Below, piece by piece: positions 1-17,500 of a DNA stretch of 64,000 nucleotides. Origin of the DNA: Owenia fusiformis (Eukaryota > Annelida > Polychaeta > Sabellida > Oweniidae). The translations under genes and the position numbers were made by a program. The stretch is from positions 56,032,270 through 56,096,269 of the forward strand of contig CAIIXF020000001.1 of the NCBI GenBank assembly GCA_903813345.2, given 5' to 3'. The stretch's first letter is position 1; each line of letters starts with the position of its first letter. The notes below the pieces were generated by a model. The model searched no databases, was not told the origin of the DNA, and worked only from the letters and a program-made list of their open reading frames with translations.

Positions 1-979
1 TATGTCATCTTTGAACCCTAGGGTTTCTCCCCCTCTTTTTTAATTCCATTTTGCAAATTTTTAAGATTCATGAAAAGCATGTGAAAACATCATTATTGCC
101 ATCAACAACTAAAATCAGAACACAAACATTAGACTATAATGTTACATAATAAGGATGTAACATATATAATTAAAAATATGTTTTGAAATGTCTTTGATCT
201 AACAATCATTATTTAGAAGAGCACATTTGGATTACTTGTGAAATATAGGTAACCCATGTTAGTACCTAAATTGCATTCTAGGATTAATATTATATGATCT
301 GATTCAAAAAGATTTTTAAATTCATAAACATTTCAGACAGAAGTGTGAATAAGATTTAACATACATTGTATTCATGTTCTACATACCCTTATAATAATGT
401 TGACCAAATTTCATGGTAGTATACGCACCATTCACGTTGTAATTCTCAATTTTATGAGAGAAATATCTCTCACATGTTTTCTTTTTCCACCATCTTGAAA
501 TTAAATTTAGGGGGTTTGTATTTCTAAATCATGGGCCTAATTTACGACTAATTATCATTATAATCATCCTATATGTTAACTATCAACCAATAATCTACTT
601 CAGAACAAAAACGTTTTAATTTACCACTTACTATCACCCTCAAACATTTCATATCTTAATTATCAACTAAAAATCATAAATCAGCATTATTGTAAGTTAA
701 TTTACGTTGAACTTGCTACTGCTAATTAGGCCATAATTATCATTGATTTAATTAACGCTTAACTTTAATTCCGATTGCCAGCAGAATTGTTGATAATTAG
801 TTGTAAATTAGTTGGTAATAAGTTGGTAATTAGTTTTATTTTTCAATTGGGTGGTTCCTTCCCTGAGCTGAATTCATATAGTTTACTTAACCAAGTCGAA
901 CAATTTTCAGGAAAGCTACATTTTCAGTGAACTTCACATACAGTACATCCATCCAAATCACTATTTAACCAATAACTAT
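1..979. other. DPYD intron sequence, no exon recognised
   Basis: AT-rich sequence upstream of the first DPYD exon in the window. I see no open frame that resembles the preceding part of the enzyme, so this is read as the 3' part of a DPYD intron. It holds only scattered AT-rich low-complexity DNA up to the transposon beginning at 980. Confidence 0.6.
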
Positions 980-1256
980 CACTGGCGGATCTGGGGGCCC
1001 AACCCCCCCCCCCCCCCTTTGGGTGGGCCCAGAAAAAGAATTGGGCTCAAAAAGATTTTTGAGCCAAAAAGGCATTTTTGGTCATGAATGGGCCTTCTAA
1101 GACCTTTTTTTTAATTTTAGGCCAAATTTTGAAGAAAATGGGCCTCAAAATTTGGGCCTACTTTTTGGTTTTAGGGGCCCAAAATTTGTTGCACGGAAAT
1201 TTTTTTCTTAGACCAGAAGTTTGGGCCCCCCTTGTTGGTTCCCAGATCCGCCCCTG
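980..1256. mobile_element. Non-autonomous DNA transposon, CA...TG ends, 5-bp target duplication
   Basis: A 277-bp element begins CACTGGCGGATCTGGG and ends with the inverse of CAGGGGCGGATCTGGG, so the terminal inverted repeats are about 16 bp with two mismatches. It is flanked by ACTAT at 975-979 and 1257-1261, a perfect 5-bp target duplication. A poly-C run near 1003 and repeats of a 'gggcccaaaa' type fill the interior. It has no coding capacity. It sits in a DPYD intron about 70 bp before an exon. The superfamily is not assigned. Confidence 0.75.
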
Positions 1257-1328
1257 ACTATGGCATACATTTTATTTGAAATGACCAAAAAAAAACTTAA
1301 CATTGATATTGATGTTCACTTATTGCAG

Positions 1329-7806
<6,478 letters not shown>

Positions 7807-9760
7807 ATGAAGGTTCTAACAAAATACTATAGTAACTAGAGACAGTCAATTCTAAACATGATTTTATATTAGATGATGTTAAATGAAAATGAATTATTTT
7901 GAATTTTTGGGTAAGATGTAATAACTGTTAAGTTTTTTTAAGTGTATCAAGTGCCAAATTAGGGATACCATATAGCAACCAGTCTTTGGTATAATATAAA
8001 CACATGCTTTATGTATATGAAAGTTTCACTCCATAATCTATAACAATCGCAGTGGAAATTTTAGCAAGTGCCAAATCAGGGAACAAAACAGCTTACATTG
8101 TACATGTATACTTATTATGTTTGGTAAGTTTTATACATATGATGTACATAAGGTATTTTTGATGCTTATGCTCAATATACAATTAGGAACATAAACATTT
8201 TCCCACCATAATGAATGATGCAATTGGAATTTTAGCAAGTGCCAAATCAGAGAAGTCTATGTGTTTAGAAATATTTTTAATACGTGCATAAAATTATATT
8301 TTTATGCTTTAAAACAATATGCAAATATGACCTTTAAAGGGCTTTTGTACTATACTGTGAAATAAGTGCAAATGAGATTTTTTTAGAATAGCGTGTGCCA
8401 AATCAGCATGGTTTACATGTACATGTACTTTATATGGTGCTTAATGATATTTGATAATAACATGGACATGATTGTGCATAAGAATATACAATTTTCATGC
8501 TTTATAACAATATGTAATTTTAAGCTTTAAAGAGAGTTCTATTCAATCCTAAATATGGCCAAAAATATGATGACGGGATCAACTTATATGATCGAGATTA
8601 TGAGTCAAATTTTACATATACAGTATTATTAATTGACAAATTTATGGCACCCTTTTGGTTGCCGAGGATAAAATATTTTTTATCAATACAACAATCCAAT
8701 AGGAAGCTTCTTATCATAACTGATACTGTAAAACTAGAAATTTTTTGCATTTTAGATATTTTGTGAGTTTTCATGAATTCACTATTTTTGCAAAATTAAA
8801 TCTGGTTAACTCACTTATATGTGAAAATAAATAGCACCCTTTTTGTGAATTTAATATTGGCATGAATCAGTCAATCTGTCCAATGGAGGTATTGATCGAG
8901 TGCCATTGAAGAACTGTTGATACAATTATTTTCATTATTAAAATTATCAAATTATTGGAAAATTGCATAAATGAATCACACAAAATTTTGAAAACTTTGT
9001 TAAATTAATTGCACAAAAATTCTAGTTGTACAGTAGTTGATTTATCCTGTTTTTCACAATTATAATATATGAATTCGACAATGATTTGTATTAATTTAGT
9101 TGATGTAATCTAGAATATCAGAGTGATAGCTTAGCCTGGAGTAGTTAAGTAGAAATGTTTTGATAAATCTATATTTATACTTAGATGTGCAAAATATAAT
9201 CATTATATTTCATGTACTGAATAATCTGTCACGGCAGCTTTTCTGTCAAAAGAAGTTCTGGTTTGTTTTCAAAATTAAAAAGATATTCAGAGATTTGGTT
9301 ATTATTTGTATGAACGTGCTTTTTTCTACTAAATTCATACTTGTTTTTGGAAAAACAATTTTGTGGTCCATTTTGCGAGTTCATAGCAGAATAAACAGAA
9401 ACTTGAATATCCATTAAATTTCAAACCTGCATTATTGTATCAATCAAATGAGATGTATAAAGTAAGTACAAATGTATATGAGTGTGTGATACATTGGCTT
9501 TACTTTGAGGACATCATGTAAGAGTACAGCATATCTGTCACCATGGCAATTATTGGCAATAATAATTTCAATGATTTTAATCGTTTTCATTTTGGTGCCT
9601 ATTTCAGTATTTGTATTTACAGTAAATTAGGTTTGTTAGTTCTATCATAATAAATATTATATCTGAATCTAAACATGTGCTCTTGAATTTTTATGAATAA
9701 AAAACATTGATATCAATGTATTTGATTTGACAATATTCTAGGTATACTAAGGTAGCCACA
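7807..9760. other. DPYD 3' untranslated region and downstream DNA
   Basis: AT-rich, without a gene. Candidate poly(A) signals AATAAA stand at 8826-8831 and 9649-9654; the true 3' end cannot be chosen from sequence alone. The degenerate repeats at 7949-8580 fall here. The open frames at 9160-9417 are AT-driven and show no family signature. Confidence 0.5.
7949..8580 (+). repeat. Degenerate tandem repeat in the DPYD 3' flank
   Basis: AGTGCCAAATCAG or close variants recur at about 7950, 8067, 8238 and 8393, and 'atgctttaaaacaatatg'-like blocks recur between them, giving irregular units of roughly 120-170 bp. The start of the repeat lies about 140 bases after the DPYD stop, so it may be transcribed. 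Confidence 0.5.
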
Positions 9761-10482
9761 CTACACTCTTGCTCAATAGCAGGCTATCAAAGTGACTGTC
9801 AAAAGAATATCAAAAAAGCCTCACTTTCATAATGTGTAGCTTGCCTCCAAAAGCTGGATCCTTTTTATTTCTTGGATAAAATAGAAATTGTTGTGTGTAC
9901 TAATTACCATAGGTGAAACCAGAGTGAGTCTGATATGAGTAAACACCCCAACTGGGTCATTAATTGGAGAAATACATAGAGAATATTTGATGGGAGGTTT
10001 TTGATATGGGATGAGGGAAATACAATATATCAATCCAAGGGACAGTAGGGACTGAGGGTTTATATATTGTATTTACCAAGGGATATACCCTGTATCAAAG
10101 ATCGAGCATTTAATAACTGATTTATACTAGTTAGTAGATTATGAGGGTAGTCAAATCACCTGGCTCAGTATCTGAGTATCTACTCTCTGAATTTGTGACG
10201 TCGTAATCGTCATGACTGATAAGCGGGTGATATCATCGGGTGATATATCACCCGCTCACTTCAGATATCAATTATATTCCTGCATGTTATTTACCTATAA
10301 AACTGCTAAGTATGGAATAAAATAGAGTACCTCCTTACCGGTATTAAAGAGGGATTACACATTATTTAAAATGCAGAACTGACAAAAGGAAAAGAATTTA
10401 TATGTAGGCATTGTTGTTATATGAAGTGCAATTAAACTTTTCTCCTAAATCGATGACTTTTAAATGTTTTTGCTGGAAATTA
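9761..10482. other. Intergenic AT-rich DNA
   Basis: No coding signal. The only structured feature is a palindrome at 10222-10256, AGCGGGTGATAT paired with ATATCACCCGCT around a short loop. Confidence 0.45.
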
Positions 10483-10976
10483 CAGGGTGTCCAATAAATA
10501 AGGTGAAAGATATTGTAACTTTCTTAATATTGCACCAATCTTGATGAAATTTTCAGAGTTTGTAGCCCAAACCCTTTTACCTTTATTCTGTGAATTTAAA
10601 GCGTCTTCTATTTGATTGGCCAGAGTTGTGGTTGTATAGCAACCGAAACAACAAAAAGGCGGGGCAAGTTTGTTTACGTCACAACTTTCAAAACATATTT
10701 ATTCTTTCTGGTAGCTTTATTCATACTCCCAGGTCTATTACTACCACAAATACAATATAAAAACAGTCCTAAAGTCCCATTGTTATGAAAATAAGCTATT
10801 CAACATAATTTCCATCTCTAGCTATACACTTCTTATGCCTATTCACCCACTCTCTAAACACACTTTCAAACCCATTCTTGCCCATTTCCTTAGGTCTTGC
10901 TAAGACATGCGATCTGAGTTCACACACAGCTATGATCACTAGTGAAACTATTAGGGCATTGGGGTTTCCCCTACTT

Positions 10977-12246
10977 GCACACCCTCCATATTCCCCAGAC
11001 CTTGCACCCAATTACTTTTACTTATATGCATAACTCAAGCGTGACTTGAGAGGTAATACATTTGGAAGCACTGATGGACTCAGATCACATGTTTTGGCAA
11101 GACTTCAGGAAATGGACAAGAATGGGTTTGAAAGTGTGTTTAGAGCAGGCCCGTAGCCAGGGGGGGGGGGCTCTGGGGGCTCATACGAGCCCCCCCCCCT
11201 GATATCTCTTAAAAAAATGTGGACCTACCTTTTTGCTTCCTTGAAGACTGGGCAATTAAGATTATAAAACTGGCATTACTGTGCATTGATTTTCGAATTT
11301 GGGAATTATTTTTCAAAATTTTGCCCAATTTTTTTCGCTGTGTCCCTTTACCTCTGATTTTTTAGGATCATCCTTTGTGTTTTGTTAAACATAGCCTTCT
11401 GGCGGTTCCAGGGGGGAGCCCCCCCCCCCTATGATAGGCTCGGAAAAAAATGTTGGCCCAAAAATATTGTAGGGCCTCTTTAATGGGCCTTTTTGGGCAT
11501 TATTTGACCTTTTTTGGGCCTTATTTTTTTCAATTTCAGGCCAAATCTTCAAAAACAGGCTATACATTTTCAGAATTTTGGCCCGAATTTTATTTTGTTT
11601 TCAGATTAAAATATTCTGCAAGCGGTCCTAGGATGGGCCCAGAAAAAATGTTCGCCAAAATATTGTAGGGCCTCTTTAGTTGGCCTTTATTTGACCTTTT
11701 TACTTGACCTTTTTGGGCCTTATTTTTTTTTAATTTTAGGCTAAATTTTCAAAAAATGGGCCATTCTTCAAAATTTAAGCCCAAATTTTGTTTCTAAAGC
11801 CCTAAAAGGTTTTAAGCGCAGCCATAGGATGGGCCCAGAAAAAAAGTTGGTCCAAAAATTTTGTAGGGCGTCTTTAGTTGGCCTTTACTTGACCTTTTTA
11901 CTAGACCTTTTTAGGCCTTATTTTTTTTAATTTTGGGCCAAATTTTCAAAAAACGGGCCATAAATTTTCAGAATTTTGGTTCTGAGGCCCTAAAAGTTTT
12001 TTTGCACGGCCTCTTAAGTGGGTCTTTTTGGGCATTACTTGACCTTTTTGGGCCATATTTTTTTTCAATGTTAGGCCAAATTTTCAAAATTCGTGCCATA
12101 GATTTTCAAAATTTTGACCCAGGGGCTTAGTTTGTCATGGGGAATTTTTTTTTGCCGGGGGGGGGGGGGTTTCGGGGCTACGGGCATGTAGAGAGTGGCT
12201 GAATAGGCATAAGAACTGTATAGCTAGAGATGGACATTATGTTGAA
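10977..12246 (+). pseudogene. Broken mariner-like transposase, C-terminal end
   Basis: The plus strand reads a motif of the type HPPYSPDLAP typical of Tc1/mariner transposases near the third catalytic residue, then an in-frame stop, then a C-terminal stretch including LKRDLRGNTFG and ending at YVE-stop near 12246. The frame is interrupted by the nested element 11146-12188, after which EWLNRHKNCIARDG continues. An inverted second copy of the tail lies at about 10796-10919. It cannot encode an active enzyme. Confidence 0.7.
11146..12188. mobile_element. Nested DNA transposon, CAGGCCCGTAGCC ends, 5-bp target duplication
   Basis: A 1043-bp insertion inside the mariner relic. It begins CAGGCCCGTAGCC and ends with the inverse of CATGCCCGTAGCC. 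TAGAG flanks it at 11141-11145 and 12189-12193. The uninterrupted inverted copy of the host relic reads TAGAG once, so the empty site is visible in the same window. The interior repeats 'gggccttatttttttcaattt' and 'gcccaaaattttgt' modules in three or four degenerate units with poly-G/poly-C near both ends. No transposase. Confidence 0.85.
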
Positions 12247-12330
12247 TAGCTTATTTTCATAACAATGGGACTTTCAGACTGTTTTTATATTGTATTTGTG
12301 GTAGTTTCACCTTATTTATTGGACACCCTG

Positions 12331-12977
12331 TACTTGTCTCCTTAGCCATTTTAACATGCATTGATATTAGCTTTGAAAACCCACTCTCATATTTTTGACC
12401 TAAAATAGTAATTTATTGTAATTATACTTCTTTAAGATTCAGCCACATTACGCATAATTTCAATGGGTATAAATCCTTTAAATGTAACCAAAATTATGAA
12501 CAAGCAAATATTTTCAAAAATATTTTATTGCATTTTTAAATCCAAGATACAAATACAAGAAACACTTGAGTTGGACCCTTTTAAATGTCAAGATCCCCAC
12601 ATAATTCCAAGTCCAAGAGTATTTCACCTCATTGGAAGATAGAAAGAGATTAATGATCTACAAATTCAATATCAACACCAATGGACATGAAAATGGTTAT
12701 TATTTTGCGACTAAAATGACACATATTCCACAAAATTGTACAACTGGGTTACTCTAGATTTTTTTAAACATAAAACATTGAACACCACAAATGACATGAG
12801 TTGACACAGTTACACATTCAAATTCAAAGATGATTTGTATTCAAGTTTGACTCTTATCAGCATATTAGAGGATATCATCATACTGTATGTAATTTTGAGT
12901 CTATTTTTATTACATTATTAATGAAAATTATCATATGGAATATCTCTATTGTAATGAAAATGTCAACTTGATATTCA
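12331..12977. other. Intergenic DNA, nothing recognised
   Basis: AT-rich sequence between two transposon relics; no coding frame, RNA gene or clear repeat seen. Confidence 0.4.
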
Positions 12978-13587
12978 GGGGGTCATTAACAGAACTTTCG
13001 CAAAGTTACGAATTCGCAAGTCAATTGTTAATTTTATGAATTTGGTAAATGTGCATTAACAGAACTTTCGTAAACTTACGAACAATTCGCAAAGTTACGA
13101 AAAAATGACGTCACGTATGCTTTCGTTCGTAACTTTAATAGCACCTCAGACCCTTTCATAACTTTGCGAATGGCATATTTCTCATACAGTTCTTATGTAA
13201 GGTATACAGGTTGGCAAAAAGAAATTGTTCTTTATATGCCTGCTAAGTTTCAAGCTAAAATATCCACCTATTCTTACATAATAAGCAAATATGTTCCTGA
13301 GCTGGGAATCTTTGAAATCGCGGAGACAGGTTTAATCACAGCGCGCAATGATATCAAATGATATCATATTTCTATTTGTGCTAAATAATGATAAATGATG
13401 ACGTCACAATTTGAAATTCGTTTACGAACGATAAAACTTATGAATGACTTATGAAAGTGTTCTGTTAATGGCCAATTCGTAGCTTTACGAATTCGTAAGT
13501 CATTCGTAACTTTTTAAATATTTACGAATTTCATAAAGTTACGAATAACGAATTCGTAACTTTGCGAAAGTTCTGTTAATGACCCCC
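12978..13587. mobile_element. 610-bp inverted-repeat element (TTCGTAAC/GTTACGAA-rich)
   Basis: Begins GGGGGTCATTAACAGAAC and ends with its exact inverse; the terminal match extends with few changes through 'tttcgcaaagttacgaattcg'. Several internal copies of GTTACGAATTCGTAA-like words occur in both directions. The short frame at 13164-13361 within it shows no family. No clear target duplication. Confidence 0.7.
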
Positions 13588-14552
13588 AGGTGAATAAAAT
13601 GTACCTTACCAAAAATATGTACAAAACATTTGCAATCATGCAATGAAAACACCAGCAAAAAGACACTGTTGTTTATTGGGTCTTCTTAACTTTTGAACAG
13701 AAACAGTTTTATGTCCTGTATGACTAAAATACATGTACTTCAAAATATTCTCAAATACCTAACACATATGTCTACTCCCTAATCATTGGTTCTCAATCTC
13801 AATGCACATAAAGCTATTCAGTAAAGATTAGTAGCGTTATGATGAAATGAGATTATGTAACAAAAATGGCATTCTGTTAATACGACGTGTTTTGTCAGAT
13901 ACACTAGTGCTATAATAATACTGTCTTCAAAGTACCAGTTTTTTCTCCATTGATTTGAGATCTAAAATGATGGCACCATCTCTTTTAAATAGTGGAGAAT
14001 ATGTACTTCTTGTTGATGTATTAGTGGTTTCAGTTTGGCTTATAAAATCATTACTATTTGTCTACTTAGATGTGAAATACATTTTAAAGCATGTATGCAA
14101 GAGTCCAGTGCATTTAAATTAAGGATCCTAAAATACATTGAAATATCAATGCTTTGGTTTTTAATGAGTATTGGAGATCAAGTATACTTTTAATTGGACC
14201 GTGGACCTTATTTATGTTGCAATGTCCATTTTATTCAATTTTTGCTAAATCATTCTATTTTGCATTTAAGAATTTTGTTGTCATGGCATTTTCTCATAAG
14301 TAAAAGATGGTCCATGCTATGGTAGTACTGTATCATTATCTAATTGTTAATATCGAGATGAATCTCAACTCACTGGATTATTTATCATGTTTAATCAGTC
14401 TTATGCAAAGACTCATAAATAACTTAAACTGATATGATTCACAATTGAACTAAAAGTATTTTCTTGACATTGTCCGTATGACTGTTTCTTCAGATTCTAT
14501 GTAAACTCCAAATGTGTTCCCAGCTCACGTACATATCAACTCCTTATTTCAT
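13588..14552. other. Region 3' of the DDI gene, probable 3' UTR
   Basis: AT-rich, without coding signal. As the DDI gene runs leftward, its 3' untranslated region must lie at the right side of this stretch. A minus-strand AATAAA is present at about 14231-14236 but is not proved to be used. Confidence 0.4.
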
Positions 14553-17500
14553 CTACTTTGGAGGCACTAGCGATTTAGCAAAGAGGGCAGCAAGAGCTGC
14601 GTCCACATTGCCCCCAGATTTCCTAAGTTCCTCGACCACTTGTTCCCGGGGGAAACCATACTGCATGAGAGTTCCTATCTGAGACTCTGGTATAGATGTC
14701 ACTCCTGGTGTAGATTGGCTTGAAGCACTTGATTGACCTGCCGTGCTAGCTGTTCCTGGAATTATGGATCATAAACTGGTTAGTGATATAATAGTTCAAA
14801 TAAAATATTCATAAAAGTATGATTTTCTTATTATGTTTTCATGTAACTTTAACATTTGTTTGAAAAAAAGCCTCTTATACTTCATGTACTTTGATGGTGA
14901 TTAAAAGTTTACTTTCATGCATACAGTGCTATGTATTACACAAATAATAACTTTGCTAAAAGTAGAATTCTCAGGTATTTTTGCCCCACTCCCCAGAAAT
15001 GTCTGTTAAGATACCTGAGTCTTCTGCTGACTTGGCAAGAGCCTGAGCAAGCTGTCGATCCTCGTCTTCATGTTCAGTAGCTGATTCATTGCGGTTCAGC
15101 CTTGCATGAGGTGGAAGCTCAGATTCTGGTAGAAATGAGGTCTCTGTACCCGTTGTGCCTATGATTAACTTGTTATTCTTCAAGTCTATCTGACACTAAA
15201 ATTAGAAAGACATTTTAATATCAATTTCAGTAAATTCATATTAAAACTAGTATTGTCATTGGCATGCCACACCACTGTCTGACCAATCAGAACTCGGGAC
15301 AGCCATGCAATATTTTACAACAGAGTATGACTTTGGAAAAACATTGACCGTGTATGAAAAACTATAAATATAAATTAAGGTCTCAGTTTAAGGAGTGTCC
15401 AAAAAATACCTAGTACATTTAATCGCTTACAAATCAGCTAGACCTGGGCTAAAATACATGTACCTTATTGCAGCACATTTCGTACCTGATGGCGTTTAAG
15501 CATATCTAATCCCAGCAACATGTCCATGGGTTGGTCCTCTAATATTGAGAATGATGACTGGAGAAACACATCCCCTATTTTGATTTGACCTACAACATAC
15601 ATAGAAATAGTGCATTATTCTATATTGTATCATTTCTAATCTGACAAGGTTAATTAAATTGGGCTTGGGATCCCAATGGAGTATTTGTAATATCAAAAGA
15701 GATGCTTGTGTACTTTGTACTACATTCCCAAACAAATGCCAGTTCTACTTGTTACTCCTCTCTAATTTTGAACTAATCTATTCAACATTCATGAAACATG
15801 GAATATTTACCTAAATGTACCCTGCCTATAATTTTCTGAGTTCCTACACCTTTAGCCACACCAGCCCACCTTCTGTCTACAAGTCTCATAATGTTACATC
15901 TTTCTGCACATGCTTGAGACATTATAGTCATCTGGGCCCCTGTAAGTCAAGCATTGTATTTTTACATGTATAAAATGAGCAGAGTAATTCATTTTGTTAT
16001 CAACAGTTGATTAATTATTCTCAGTTATTTCAATTGTACACCCAAAATGGGCAAACTTTAATTTTAAGATGTCCTAGTGGTTCTGTGTGACGAGATATAA
16101 CAATGTTACTGCTATTGATACATGTAAAACAATCACCCCAGAGTTCAAATAATAAGTTATCTGTTGAACGTTTGGCATTGAAATCCAAAAATAGGACCCA
16201 CGGTCCTGTGCTCACACAGTTTGGAACCTTCAGAGGAATGTATATCCTGACTTTAAAACAAAAATATTGATTTGGATTTGTAGTCTCGAACTTTGAGAAA
16301 TAAACTTTGATAGCACAGTTGTGTGACCTAGTTTGATGACCTTTGACCTTGAAAATTTTACTTATTCAGAGCTCAGTAAGGTCTTTTGTGATTAAGCTGA
16401 CCAAAATTTACATCCAAAAATCAATTTGAAAAATCAACTTTTTTGACTTTTCGAAGGTAACTGAAGGTCAAGTAAAGGTCAAATCCTAAAACTAATGTCA
16501 GATTTGAGCTCCTGGCAACTTGTAGATGATTCTCCAAAAAAAAATTGGTCAAATTGAAGCAAGTTGAAAATAACTTATTTTTACTGTTTTTTGACGTCAA
16601 ATATCTCAAAAACTGTAAAAATGTGATGCTGACATATATTGGCAATATGTAGGGAATGCTTAAATCTAGTAATGATGTAATTCATTGCAAGAAATGATCA
16701 AGTATAAGGCAAACTTTGAGAAACTTGTCAATCACAAAACCCATTGACTTTATACATGAGAAAGTTTCCTGAAAATGACTAAGTCCTACTTTTTGCCAAA
16801 TTTTATAGAGTAAACACCAAAAACTGTAATTCAAAGAGCTTTGAAATCTTCAGGGGACATAAGTTGCATATACAGCAACTACTAGAAGTTATTTGAAAGT
16901 TCTACTTCAACAAAGTGTCTAGTATTCACAGAAAATTTGACTTTTAGACGTCAAAATCTGTAATTTCTCGGAAACCGGGCGAACTTGGGAAATGACGATG
17001 ATAGGTCAAATAGGCATTATGGATATGCATAAAATGAATGTGGGTACGACTCAATCCGAATAGCAGTTTTAATTTGTGCGGCCAATGTTGACGGATGGAC
17101 CAACGGACGGACGGACGCCTGGTCGATCCCATAGGCTCACTGTGTGAGCCAAAAACACCTAATAAATCAAAAAATTATACTCTGATATGGGATGTGAAAT
17201 TAATAATAACAATAACCAGAGTCAGCATGATCAACATATAGAATTTTATTGTTCCAAGAATATAATATTCATTCATAGACTTTGAAATCCTTTCTTGTGG
17301 CTTTTTCAAAAATTGAACAAATGAATAAGTGATTTTTGAGTGCGTTATCTATTACCTTCCATTTGGTGTGAATTTCATCGAAATCTGAGCAATAATGAAG
17401 GAGATAAGGGCCAAACACTGAAAAGAACCTCTAAAAGTGGGCGTGGCTTATTTACTTGGTTACCATAGCAACGCCGCCGCGGATTCAGAATTGCCAACAT

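Larger units (their letters stand above)
10483..12330 (+). mobile_element. Tc1/mariner-type relic with fold-back arms and a nested insertion
   Basis: Ends CAGGGTGTCCAATAAATAAG and its inverse, each preceded or followed by TA (10481-10482, 12331-12332), the expected mariner target duplication. About 800 bp remain after subtracting the nested element at 11146-12188. The left part (about 10742-10919) is an inverted copy of the right part (11080-11145 joined to 12194-12302), so the relic folds on itself. Confidence 0.8.

Noticed and set aside
11385-12130. Frames rich in Phe, Pro and Gly within 11146-12188
   Set aside because: Products of the repeated modules of the nested transposon; no protein family seen.
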